Shown here: in pieces, positions 18,900 through 26,772 of the stretch
Position numbering within the stretch: the first letter of the stretch is position 1
Layout: the number at the start of each line of letters is the position of its first letter
Notes under the pieces: model-generated
What the model saw: only the letters and a program-made list of their open reading frames with translations
Told to the model about the DNA's origin: nothing
The model's database searches: none
Made by a program: the position numbers and the translations under genes
NCBI RefSeq assembly: GCF_000382885.1
Contig: NZ_CAVK010000108.1
Location: 1-64,000, forward strand
Reading direction: 5' to 3'
Source of the DNA: Sphingobium indicum BiD32
GTDB lineage: Bacteria; Pseudomonadota; Alphaproteobacteria; Sphingomonadales; Sphingomonadaceae
DNA: 64,000 nt

Positions 18900-18918
18900 G
18901 GTAAGCATTTATGCTTAC
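18900..18918. promoter_or_regulatory. Palindrome between the response regulator and the first DUF4402 gene
   Basis: GTAAGCA (18901-18907) pairs perfectly with TGCTTAC (18912-18918) around four bases. It resembles the GGTTAGC/GCTAACC repeat at 20660-20678 upstream of the chaperone. This position suits an operator for the pilus operon; no T-run follows, so it is unlikely to be a terminator. Confidence 0.4.
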
Positions 18919-18951
18919 GTATTTATACCAATTCGCGGGCACAACGGCGCA

Positions 18952-19461
18952 ATGCGGGATGGCAGCATCATTTCATACCCCTTGATGCGGGTCATCCTGT
19001 TCGCCGGAGCCATGGCTTGTTCCAGCCTTGCCATGGTTCATACAGCGAATGCCGCCTCTGGCGGCGCGGCGGTGACGATCATCCGGTCGTTATCGGCGAC
19101 CCAGGAAGAATCGCTCGATTTCGGGCGTATTCTTCCTGCGGCGCGCGATGGCATGGTAACAGTGCGGCCCGATGGCGGGACCGAATGTAACGGCGTTACG
19201 CTGTGTTTGGGCGAGGGCAAGCCTGCGCTGTTCCGGCTGACCGGCGCTGAATTGCCTCTGGCGGTGTCGATCGACCCGGTGGTCGCGATGACGGGACCGG
19301 ATGCCGCGCATGTGATGGTGACTTTGTTGCCGTCCGGGCCGGTGGTGATGGCCAGTCCGGCTGGCACAGCCTATGCCGTGGGCGGGCAGATGATCGTGGC
19401 AGCGGGAACACCGCCGGGCATCTATGCCGGGCAATATAATATTAGCTTTGAATATCAGTAG
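18952..19461 (+). CDS. DUF4402 domain protein, putative pilin/tip subunit 1
   Basis: About 170 residues. A signal peptide (MRVILFAGAMACSSLAMVHT, ending at NAASG) is followed by a DUF4402 domain. Family features are ESLDFGRILPA near the N-terminus of the mature chain, a Cys pair (TECNGVTLC) and the C-terminal GIYAGQYNISFEYQ strand. That last strand is the kind donated or capped in chaperone-usher subunits. The start is uncertain: ATG at 18952 or 18985 both give a usable signal peptide, and neither has a clear ribosome binding site. Confidence 0.7.
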   Translation: MRDGSIISYPLMRVILFAGAMACSSLAMVHTANAASGGAAVTIIRSLSATQEESLDFGRILPAARDGMVTVRPDGGTECNGVTLCLGEGKPALFRLTGAELPLAVSIDPVVAMTGPDAAHVMVTLLPSGPVVMASPAGTAYAVGGQMIVAAGTPPGIYAGQYNISFEYQ

Positions 19462-19485
19462 TTTATAGGTAAATTCTTGCCCGTT

Positions 19486-19511
19486 CACATGGTTAATGGC
19501 GGCTTTACCAT
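19486..19511. promoter_or_regulatory. Inverted repeat upstream of DUF4402 subunit 2
   Basis: ATGGTTAA (19489-19496) and TTTACCAT (19504-19511) form an imperfect inverted repeat. The ten bases CACATGGTTA (19486-19495) recur exactly at 20655-20664 before the chaperone gene. This could be a shared regulator site. Confidence 0.35.
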
Positions 19512-19596
19512 GCCCATTAGCCTTAGATAGACGGACATTGCCTATCCATATCCCTGTCGGAGCTGGAATGCCGACGCAATCCAAGGGGTATATCAT

Positions 19597-20103
19597 ATGA
19601 CCAAGAAATCCGTTCAGGCCCTGGGCCTGACTGCCATGCTGTTTGCTGGCGCCGCACTTTCGATCGAACCGGCCCATGCCGCATCCGCCACCGGCGATGC
19701 GACGGTCAAGATCCTGAGTGCTATCACCGTGACCAAATCGTCGGACCTGGACTTTGGCAAGATCGTGCCGTCCGCGGCTGCTGCCACCGTCGCCATTGCC
19801 GAAGATAATAGCCGCGTGTGCGGTAGCGGCCTGTCCTGCTTTGGCACGACGACGGCGGGCGCTTTTGCGGTCACCGGCACGGCGAACGAAACCGTCAGCG
19901 TCGCGATCGACAATCCGTCGATCACCCTGACAGATGGCGGTTCCAACAGCATGGCCGTGGCTTTGGCCACGACGACGTCGGCGATGACCCTGTCGGGCAC
20001 TGGCGCGGGCAGCTTCAAGGTGGCGGGCACGCTGAACGTCGGCGCCAATCAGGTTGCTGGTTCCTATTCGGGCCAATATTCGGTTTCGGTTTCCTATCAG
20101 TAA
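19597..20103 (+). CDS. DUF4402 domain protein, putative major pilin subunit
   Basis: 168 residues. A clear Sec signal (KKSVQALGLTAMLFAGAALS, cleaved after AHA) is followed by a DUF4402 domain with SSDLDFGKIVPSAA, a Cys pair (VCGSGLSC) and C-terminal GSYSGQYSVSVSYQ. It is rich in Ser, Thr, Ala and Gly, as expected of a fimbrial subunit. It has the best ribosome binding context of the three paralogues (AAGGGGTAT), which fits an abundant product. It is folded and exported presumably with the PapD-like chaperone and usher encoded downstream. Confidence 0.78.
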   Translation: MTKKSVQALGLTAMLFAGAALSIEPAHAASATGDATVKILSAITVTKSSDLDFGKIVPSAAAATVAIAEDNSRVCGSGLSCFGTTTAGAFAVTGTANETVSVAIDNPSITLTDGGSNSMAVALATTTSAMTLSGTGAGSFKVAGTLNVGANQVAGSYSGQYSVSVSYQ

Positions 20104-20176
20104 AATCATGGTCGGCCGGGGCGGCGCATTAGCGCCGTACCCTTGCCGCGCCGATGCCGGAGGGGAGGACAGGGTG

Positions 20177-20644
20177 ATGCGTGCAATGCCCGCCATGGCG
20201 GCGATTGCCGTAAGCCTGTTCCCCCTGCCCGGTCAGCTCGCGCTGGCCGACACGCGCAAATCTGCGCCGATTGTCGAGGCCGCGACCGACATCAGTTTCG
20301 GGATGGTCGCGGCCACATCGTCGGGCGGCACGATCACGCTGACGCCATCGGGCGTCATGCGCTGCTCCGCCGGGCTGCAATGTCTGGGCGGCGAACGGAC
20401 CGGGCTATTCTATGTCACCGGGCCGAAAGATTATATGGTCGGCATCCTGCTGACCCCCGCGCAGCTGACCACCGCGCGCGGCGACGCCATGCTGGCGATC
20501 CCCAAGGCGTCGCAATCGACGATGGTGCTGAACCCCGGCAAACGCAAAAATCAGTTTAGCGTCGGCGGTACACTCACCCTGTCGGCGGCGCAGCCCGAAG
20601 GGGCGTACATCGGCAGCTATGAGGTGATGGTCGAATATTTCTGA
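20177..20644 (+). CDS. DUF4402 domain protein, putative pilin/tip subunit 3
   Basis: 155 residues with a signal peptide (AMPAMAAIAVSLFPLPGQLA, cleaved near ALA). The DUF4402 features are ATDISFGMVAATS, a Cys pair (MRCSAGLQC) and C-terminal GAYIGSYEVMVEYF, ending in Phe where the paralogues end in Gln. An AGGGGAGG ribosome binding site precedes the ATG; GTG at 20174 is an adjacent alternative. A readable frame extends back to 20054, but it would overlap subunit 2 and lacks a signal peptide. Confidence 0.72.
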   Translation: MRAMPAMAAIAVSLFPLPGQLALADTRKSAPIVEAATDISFGMVAATSSGGTITLTPSGVMRCSAGLQCLGGERTGLFYVTGPKDYMVGILLTPAQLTTARGDAMLAIPKASQSTMVLNPGKRKNQFSVGGTLTLSAAQPEGAYIGSYEVMVEYF

Positions 20645-20654
20645 TCGTCGCCAC

Positions 20655-20684
20655 CACATGGTTAGCGAGTTGCTAACCAATTTT
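20655..20684. promoter_or_regulatory. Inverted repeat before the chaperone gene; operator or weak terminator
   Basis: TGGTTAGC (20659-20666) pairs perfectly with GCTAACCA (20672-20679) over a five-base loop, followed by ATTTTC. It also contains the CACATGGTTA 10-mer found at 19486. The short T-run makes a weak terminator possible, which could reduce chaperone/usher levels relative to subunits. Confidence 0.45.
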
Positions 20685-20741
20685 CGTCATCCCTGACCCT
20701 TGCGGCCCGCTGGACACGATGCCGCTGACATGGGGTATTAT

Positions 20742-21560
20742 ATGAAACGCATTATGATGGTGATGGCGATGGCCGCCATCCCTGCGCTTGCGCCGACGAT
20801 CGCGCGGGCGGCCGCAGGCGACCTGCTGGTCGCGCCCACCCGACTGATCATGGCGCCCAATAGCGGCGGCGAAGTGGTGGTGAACAATACCGGCGACAGG
20901 GCGACGACCTACCGCATATCGCTGGTGCTGCGAAAGATGACGGCGCAAGGGACGATTGAATCGGTCGATGAAGCGACCGCGTCGCAACGGGATGCCGCCG
21001 CGCTGGACCTGATCACCTATGCCCCGCGCAAGATCACGCTGGCGCCGCAGCAGTCGCAGACGGTGCGAATTGGCGTGCGGGTGCCGCCGACCATGCCGGG
21101 CGGCGAATATCGCGCGCACCTGCTGTTCCGCGCCGTGCCGGACGTCGCCGATGCAGCCGCGCCGCAACCCGCCACGGACGGCATGTCGATCAGCCTGACG
21201 CCCATTTACGGCGTGACCATTCCGGTGATCGTGCGCGTGGGTGAACCCAAGGGCAGCGCGAGCCTGAGCAACGCCCGGCTGAGCGTGCAGGAGGGGCAGG
21301 CGCAACTGGATGTCGACCTGATGCGCGCGGGTGACCGATCCGTCTATGGCACGCTGGACCTGATGCAGGCCGACGGCAAGACGCCGATCGCGACGATCAA
21401 GGGCGTCGCCGCCTATCCCGAAGTGGCGCAGCGGCACATCATGCTGCCGATCGACAGGACGGCGCTGGCGCGGGCGACAGGGCCGCTCAAGGTGCGGTTC
21501 GTGGAAACGGACCCGGCGTCGGGCGGGGCGGTGAGCGAAGCGCCCGTGGCGCGGCCCTGA
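20742..21560 (+). CDS. PapD-like periplasmic fimbrial chaperone
   Basis: About 272 residues. A signal peptide (KRIMMVMAMAAIPALAPTIA) precedes an immunoglobulin-like chaperone fold: GDLLVAPTRLIMAPNSGGEV (first strand), then LAPQQSQTVRIGVRVPP, which corresponds to the PapD G1 region, and YRAHLLFRAV. It should hold DUF4402 subunits in the periplasm and deliver them to the usher. The ATG at 20742 is preferred over in-frame ATGs at 20700 and 20730 because it starts the hydrophobic signal directly. Confidence 0.75.
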   Translation: MKRIMMVMAMAAIPALAPTIARAAAGDLLVAPTRLIMAPNSGGEVVVNNTGDRATTYRISLVLRKMTAQGTIESVDEATASQRDAAALDLITYAPRKITLAPQQSQTVRIGVRVPPTMPGGEYRAHLLFRAVPDVADAAAPQPATDGMSISLTPIYGVTIPVIVRVGEPKGSASLSNARLSVQEGQAQLDVDLMRAGDRSVYGTLDLMQADGKTPIATIKGVAAYPEVAQRHIMLPIDRTALARATGPLKVRFVETDPASGGAVSEAPVARP

Positions 21561-21584
21561 CGCCAGACAACCGGGCGAAGTCCG

Positions 21585-24236
21585 ATGAACGCGCAGCCCC
21601 GGCTGTGGCGTATCCTGCTGTCATGCCTGCTGGTCCTGCTGCTGCTCTGCGCGGGTCCGGCGATGGCGGCGACCGCCACGCTGTCCTCTGACGACGCGCT
21701 GTTGTTTGACGCGCGGGTCGGATCGCTGTCGGTTGGCAACGGCATCCGCGCCTTTGCGGTCGAGGAGTCGATATGCCTGGATCTGGGCGATGTCATCGAC
21801 GCGCTGAAGATCGCGGTGGTGCCGAGCGAGGACAAGCGCCGGGCGGAAGGCTGGGCATTCGATGAGGCGCGGCGCATCGCCATCGATCGCGACAAGGGCG
21901 AGGCGCGGTTCGGCACGGAATATATGCGGCTGGGCGCGAACGACATTTATGACAGCCGGTCGGGATGGTGTGTAGCAACGCCCGCGCTGGGCCGCTGGCT
22001 GGGCGTCAGCTTCGAGGCCGACACGACCAATGCGATCCTGACGATCACATCGCCCACCCCCCTGCCCATCGAAGCGGCGTTGCGCCGGACGGCGGCGGCG
22101 GAACGGCTGACGACCAGGGCGCAGCCGCAGACCGCGGGGCTGGAACGGCGCGCCTTTCCCTATCGACTGTGGCGTATGCCCGCGCTGGATGCGTCGCTGT
22201 CAGCCGGGTGGCAGCGCGACGCGAAGGGCGCGCAGACGCGGGCAACGCGCTATGAAATGCTGGCGACGGGCGAACTGGCCTATGCGTCGGTCGAAGCGCG
22301 GCTGGCATCCGACGCGCACGGGATGCCCGACAGCCTGCGGTTGCGGCTGTACCGGGCCGATCCCGATGGGCAATTGCTGGGTCCGGTCGGCGCGACGCAG
22401 GCGGCCATCGGGGATGTCGACAGTTTTGCCGTGCCGCTGGTCGCCGGGTCCGCCAGCGGGCGTGGCGTGGCGCTGACCAACCGGCCGCTGGATGCTATCG
22501 GCGAATTTGACAAGGTGGCGTTGACCGGGCTGTTGCCGCTGGGGTGGGACGCGGAACTCTATCGCAACGGCGAATTGCTGCGCGTGACACCTGGCGATGC
22601 GGCGGGGCGCTATGCCTTTCGCGACGTTGCGTTGCGCCATGGCGTCAATGTGCTGGAAGTGGTGCGATATGGCCCGCAGGGGCAAGTGCGGCGTGAGCGG
22701 CGCGTCTATAATATAGCAGCGCAATCGCCAGGACCGGGCGAAACATGGTGGTCCACGACATTGGTGCAGGGCAATCATGATCTGTTGCGTTTCGGGGCAA
22801 GCCGCCCGACCCCGGCATCGGGGTGGCGCGGCACCATGGCGGTGGACCATGGGCTGGGCCGGGGGGCGTCGGTCGGCGCGGCGGTCATGCGTGCGCCGTC
22901 CTCAAGCGGCAGCGCGAATTTTGCGCATCTCAACCTGCGCGGCGGACTGGCGGGGATGCTGGGGGAGCTATCCTGGGCCGGGTGCAAGGGTGGCGGCGCG
23001 GCGATGCGCGCGTCGGTCGTGGGCGATATCTTCAAGACGAGCGTTGCCGTGGAGGCGGTGCGCAATCGCGGCTTGCTGTCCGACCGGATCGACCCGGCGC
23101 TACGATCCTCCATCGGGGTTGCGATCGACCGGCCGGTCCATGCCGCGGGGCTGATCCTGCCGGTCCATTTCGACCTGCGATCGACCCGGCAGCGCAGCGG
23201 ACAGGGGATGGAGGCAAATGGTCGCCTGTCCGTAGCGACGCGCAGCGTGTCAGCCAGCCTGGTCGGCGGGTGGAGCCGGGTCAGGGCGACCGGCGGGATA
23301 GCGCGCGACAGTGCGACGGCGGGGCTGCTGGTGAGTGGGCGGGCAGGCAAGATACGCTTGCGCGGCGAAGTGCATTGGCGACTGGCGCCTGATCCGGCGC
23401 TGATGGGGGTGCAACTGACCGCGAACCGGGCGCTCGGCGTCGCCGACATGGTGCAGATTTCCGCCAATTATGCCGCGGGTGACGATAGGCTCGCGATCGA
23501 CGCGGCCTATGCGCGCGATTTCGGCCGGGCGGCGTTGACGCTGAACCTGTCAGGCGACAGCCGCCGCGCCTTTGCCGTCGGGCTGGGACTGACATTCAGC
23601 GTCGGGCCGGATGGCGATGGGCGGTTCGGGCGCGTGCGTTCAGCGTCACAGGCGCGCGGCGGCGCGCTGCTGGTGCGGGCCTTTCACGATCTTGACGGCA
23701 ACGGGCGGCGTGATGCGGGCGAGCCGCCCTTCCCTGATCCGGTCGGCGTGCTGGTGAACGACATGCCGCTGCCAGCGCGCCTGCGCGACGAGGCGACCGA
23801 GGGCACGGAACTGGACGGGCTAAGCCCCGCTACTCCGGTCAAGATTGCGCTGGACGAAGCGTCGCTGTCCGATCCGTTCGACATAACAAGCAATCCCGGC
23901 ATCCTCGTCACCCCACGCGCGGGGTTGCGCGAAGTGGTGGAATTGGGCGTGTCGCCCTCCGCTGCGGTAGAGGGGATGCTGGCGATGGACGGGCGGGCGC
24001 TGGCGGGGGAGATGATGGAATTGCAGACGATGGACGGTGCGACCGCCTATCGCGCCCGCACCGAATTTGACGGCATGTTCAGTTTCGAGCGGGTCCGTTA
24101 TGGCCGTTACCGTTTGAAAGTGGCGCAGGGCCGCCACGCCCATGTCGAGCAAATCGTCGAACTGGGGCAGGCGCGCAGCATCGCGCGGCTGGGCGTGATC
24201 GACGTGCGTGCGACGGCGCAGATGGCCGCGCGCTGA
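21585..24236 (+). CDS. Usher-like outer-membrane protein of a DUF4402 chaperone-usher system
   Basis: 883 residues with a signal peptide (CLLVLLLLCAGPAMA). An N-terminal domain to about residue 170 has SGWCVATPALGRWLGV. A middle part has usher-like segments (LTGLLPLGWDAELYRNGELL, then NVLEVVRYGPQGQVRRERRV). A probable beta-barrel follows, then FHDLDGNGRRDAGEPP and a carboxypeptidase-regulatory-like Ig fold at the C-terminus (FSFERVRYGRYRLKVAQG). It is divergent from PapC/FimD but sits in usher position, 24 bases after the chaperone. It likely forms the secretion pore for the subunits. The stop codon abuts the stop of the convergent aldehyde dehydrogenase with no gap. Confidence 0.7.
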   Translation: MNAQPRLWRILLSCLLVLLLLCAGPAMAATATLSSDDALLFDARVGSLSVGNGIRAFAVEESICLDLGDVIDALKIAVVPSEDKRRAEGWAFDEARRIAIDRDKGEARFGTEYMRLGANDIYDSRSGWCVATPALGRWLGVSFEADTTNAILTITSPTPLPIEAALRRTAAAERLTTRAQPQTAGLERRAFPYRLWRMPALDASLSAGWQRDAKGAQTRATRYEMLATGELAYASVEARLASDAHGMPDSLRLRLYRADPDGQLLGPVGATQAAIGDVDSFAVPLVAGSASGRGVALTNRPLDAIGEFDKVALTGLLPLGWDAELYRNGELLRVTPGDAAGRYAFRDVALRHGVNVLEVVRYGPQGQVRRERRVYNIAAQSPGPGETWWSTTLVQGNHDLLRFGASRPTPASGWRGTMAVDHGLGRGASVGAAVMRAPSSSGSANFAHLNLRGGLAGMLGELSWAGCKGGGAAMRASVVGDIFKTSVAVEAVRNRGLLSDRIDPALRSSIGVAIDRPVHAAGLILPVHFDLRSTRQRSGQGMEANGRLSVATRSVSASLVGGWSRVRATGGIARDSATAGLLVSGRAGKIRLRGEVHWRLAPDPALMGVQLTANRALGVADMVQISANYAAGDDRLAIDAAYARDFGRAALTLNLSGDSRRAFAVGLGLTFSVGPDGDGRFGRVRSASQARGGALLVRAFHDLDGNGRRDAGEPPFPDPVGVLVNDMPLPARLRDEATEGTELDGLSPATPVKIALDEASLSDPFDITSNPGILVTPRAGLREVVELGVSPSAAVEGMLAMDGRALAGEMMELQTMDGATAYRARTEFDGMFSFERVRYGRYRLKVAQGRHAHVEQIVELGQARSIARLGVIDVRATAQMAAR

Positions 24237-25727
24237 TCAGAATTCGATCAGCGCCACCTTGGTCTTGAGATTGGCAACATAGGCCTCACGGCCCAGATCC
24301 TTGCCTATGCCCGATTGCTTGAAGCCGCCGGTGGGCAGGATGAAATCATTGCTGCGGCCATAGCGGTTGACCCAGACGGTGCCGGCCTCCAGCGTGCGGG
24401 TGGCGCGCAGGGCGCGGGTCAGGTCGCTGGTGTGGACGCCCGCCGCCAGCCCATAGGCGCTGTCATTGGCCAGCGCATAGGCCTCCATTTCGTCCGTGAA
24501 GGTCTGGACGGTCAGCACGGGGCCGAAAATTTCGCCCTGTACCGCTTCGCTATGCTGCGCAGCATTTTGCAGCAAAGTGGGCAGAAAAAAGCTGCCATCC
24601 TGTGGCGCGGTGGCGCGGCTGCCGCCGGTCAGCACCTGTGCGCCATCGGCCACGGCGCGCTGGACGATGCCGTCGATCCGGTCGAGCTGGCCTTCGGAAA
24701 TTATCGGGCCTAGCGTGCTGTCGCTGGCCCAGGTCGGTCCCGCCTTGTGCGCGGCGAAGGCTGTCATGATGCAGTCGATCACCTGATCGGCGACGCCCTC
24801 CTGCACCAGCAGGCGCGATCCCGCGACGCAGACTTGCCCGGCGTTGAGCGTGATCGCGCGGGCAACGATGGCCGATGCCTTGTCCAGCCCTGCGTCGGCG
24901 AAAATGATCTGCGGGCTTTTGCCGCCCAGTTCCAGCGTCACCGGCTTTGGCCCGGTCTGGGCGCAGGCGGTCATGATCGCTGCGCCCGTAGCCGTCGATC
25001 CGGTGAAGGTGACTTTCGCGACTTCAGGACGCCGCACCAGCGGATCGCCGACGCTGCGCCCGTCGCCCTGGACGATGTTGAAGATGCCCGCGGGCAGGCC
25101 GGCCTCGATCGCCAGTTCGGCGAGACGCACGATGCTGAACGGCGTCATTTCCGACGGCTTCAACACGATGCTGTTGCCCGCCGCAATGGCAGGCGCGATT
25201 TTCCAGGCGGCCATCACCAGTGGCAGGTTCCAGGGCGCAATCGCCGCGACGACGCCATAGGGTTCGTGGATGGTGAGGCCCAGCTTGTCCGGAGTGGTCG
25301 CCGCGACTTCGCCGCCGATCTTGTCCGCCCATTCAGCGAAGAAGCGGACGGTTTCAGCGGTGTAGCTGACGTCCCAGGCGCGGATTTCGTGGATCATGCG
25401 GGTGGAGCCGAGCGCTTCGAGCGGCGCAAGCGTCTCCATGTCCGCCTCAATGAGGTCGGCCCAGCGGCGCAACACCCGCATCCGCCCACGCGGATCGGTC
25501 TGCGCCCAGCCGCTGCTCTTATAGGCGCGCTGGGCGTCCTCGACGGCTTCACCCAATTGCGCGTCGTCCACACTGTCGAGATCGGCATAGACCCGCCCGT
25601 CCGATGGCCGCCGCACGGGGATCGCCTGCCCACGCCCGATAACGCGCCGCCCGCCGATAAAATTGCTGCCCTGTGGCAAGGCGATCAGATCGGGGTTGAA
25701 AACATCCACTGCGCGGCTCTCCTTCAT
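24237..25727 (-). CDS. Aldehyde dehydrogenase family protein
   Basis: 496 residues, NAD(P)-dependent aldehyde oxidation. Motifs are the substrate/cofactor segment APWNLPLVMAAWKIAPAIAAG, VTFTGSTATG, the catalytic Glu in VTLELGGKSPQIIF and the catalytic Cys in NAGQVCVAGSRLLV. C-terminal family motifs are EIFGPVLTV and GGFKQSGIGKDLG. Together with the amine oxidases nearby it could convert an amino-aldehyde to an acid. The start at 25727 is chosen because the longer reading frame upstream lacks homology-like sequence. It is transcribed divergently from the GNAT gene across a 187-base spacer. Confidence 0.88.
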   Translation of the reverse strand: MKESRAVDVFNPDLIALPQGSNFIGGRRVIGRGQAIPVRRPSDGRVYADLDSVDDAQLGEAVEDAQRAYKSSGWAQTDPRGRMRVLRRWADLIEADMETLAPLEALGSTRMIHEIRAWDVSYTAETVRFFAEWADKIGGEVAATTPDKLGLTIHEPYGVVAAIAPWNLPLVMAAWKIAPAIAAGNSIVLKPSEMTPFSIVRLAELAIEAGLPAGIFNIVQGDGRSVGDPLVRRPEVAKVTFTGSTATGAAIMTACAQTGPKPVTLELGGKSPQIIFADAGLDKASAIVARAITLNAGQVCVAGSRLLVQEGVADQVIDCIMTAFAAHKAGPTWASDSTLGPIISEGQLDRIDGIVQRAVADGAQVLTGGSRATAPQDGSFFLPTLLQNAAQHSEAVQGEIFGPVLTVQTFTDEMEAYALANDSAYGLAAGVHTSDLTRALRATRTLEAGTVWVNRYGRSNDFILPTGGFKQSGIGKDLGREAYVANLKTKVALIEF

Positions 25728-25914
25728 GCAGGCTGATAACAGAATATGGATCGCGCGCGGCATGTGTTGCAGTTGCGCGGGAAAGTCTGCGCGATAATCT
25801 TCCAAAATCAGGGCGAAGGCAGCAGCCAATGCTTGAGGGCGCCGATTAAGGTTGCCCCCAAGTGATTCCTAATCAGGGCAGGCGGACGACCTTTTCCGCC
25901 GAGGAGCAAGACGC

Positions 25915-26772
25915 ATGGCGACAGGCATAGAGGCGATGGTGGACCTGCGGGCGATGACCGTGGATGACCTGCCCGCTGCCCACGCGCTTTCCAGTGAACA
26001 GAAATGGCCGCACCGGATCGAGGATTGGGACATGCTGCTCAGCCTTGGTTTTGGCTATGTGGCGGAGCGCGATGGCGACGTGATCGGCACGGCCATGGCA
26101 TGGCTGTACGGCACGGATGCCGCGACGCTGGGGATGGTGATCGTATCGCCCGCCGCGCAGGGCATGGGGCTGGGCCGCCGGTTGATGGAAAAGGTGATGG
26201 CGGACCTGGGTGATCGCACGATCCTGCTCAACGCCACCGATGAAGGCGCGCCGCTCTATCGCAAGCTGGGGTTTGAGAGCATCGGCCCGGTCTATCAGCA
26301 TCAGGGCGCGGCCTTTGCCGTGCCGGTCGCCGAACTCATCCCCGACGAGCGGGTGCGGCCACTCGGCGCAAAGGACATGCCGACGCTTCATGCGCTGGCG
26401 CGGCGGGCGAGCGGCATGAACCGCGACGCGCTGCTCGACGCGCTGGTGCCCGGCGCGCAGGGCGTGGTGCTGACGCGCAGCAATGAGCCGGTGGGCTTTG
26501 CCCTGTTTCGCCGGTTCGGGCGCGGCTATGTCGTCGGGCCGACCGTGGCACCCGATACCGGGGGCGCGAAGGCACTGATTTCGCACTGGCTGGGGTCGAA
26601 CAACGGCATTTTCTGTCGGCTCGACGTGCCGGAGGAAAGCGCCCTGTGCAGTTGGCTGGACGAATTGGGCCTGCCCTGCGTTGGCCGGGTGATGCGCATG
26701 GTGCGTGGCCCGTTGCCGCAAACGGACCCTTCGATCAAAATCTTTTCCCTCACGACACAGGCGCTCGGATGA
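25915..26772 (+). CDS. GNAT-family N-acetyltransferase with two GNAT halves
   Basis: 285 residues. The N-terminal GNAT fold shows the acetyl-CoA loop IVSPAAQGMGLGRRLMEKV near residues 75-95. A second, weaker GNAT-like half covers roughly residues 140-285 (VLTRSNEPVGFALFRRFGRG). It probably acetylates an amino group on a small molecule. It overlaps the succinate-semialdehyde dehydrogenase gene by ATGA, so it likely serves the same catabolic route. The substrate is not readable. Confidence 0.8.
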   Translation: MATGIEAMVDLRAMTVDDLPAAHALSSEQKWPHRIEDWDMLLSLGFGYVAERDGDVIGTAMAWLYGTDAATLGMVIVSPAAQGMGLGRRLMEKVMADLGDRTILLNATDEGAPLYRKLGFESIGPVYQHQGAAFAVPVAELIPDERVRPLGAKDMPTLHALARRASGMNRDALLDALVPGAQGVVLTRSNEPVGFALFRRFGRGYVVGPTVAPDTGGAKALISHWLGSNNGIFCRLDVPEESALCSWLDELGLPCVGRVMRMVRGPLPQTDPSIKIFSLTTQALG

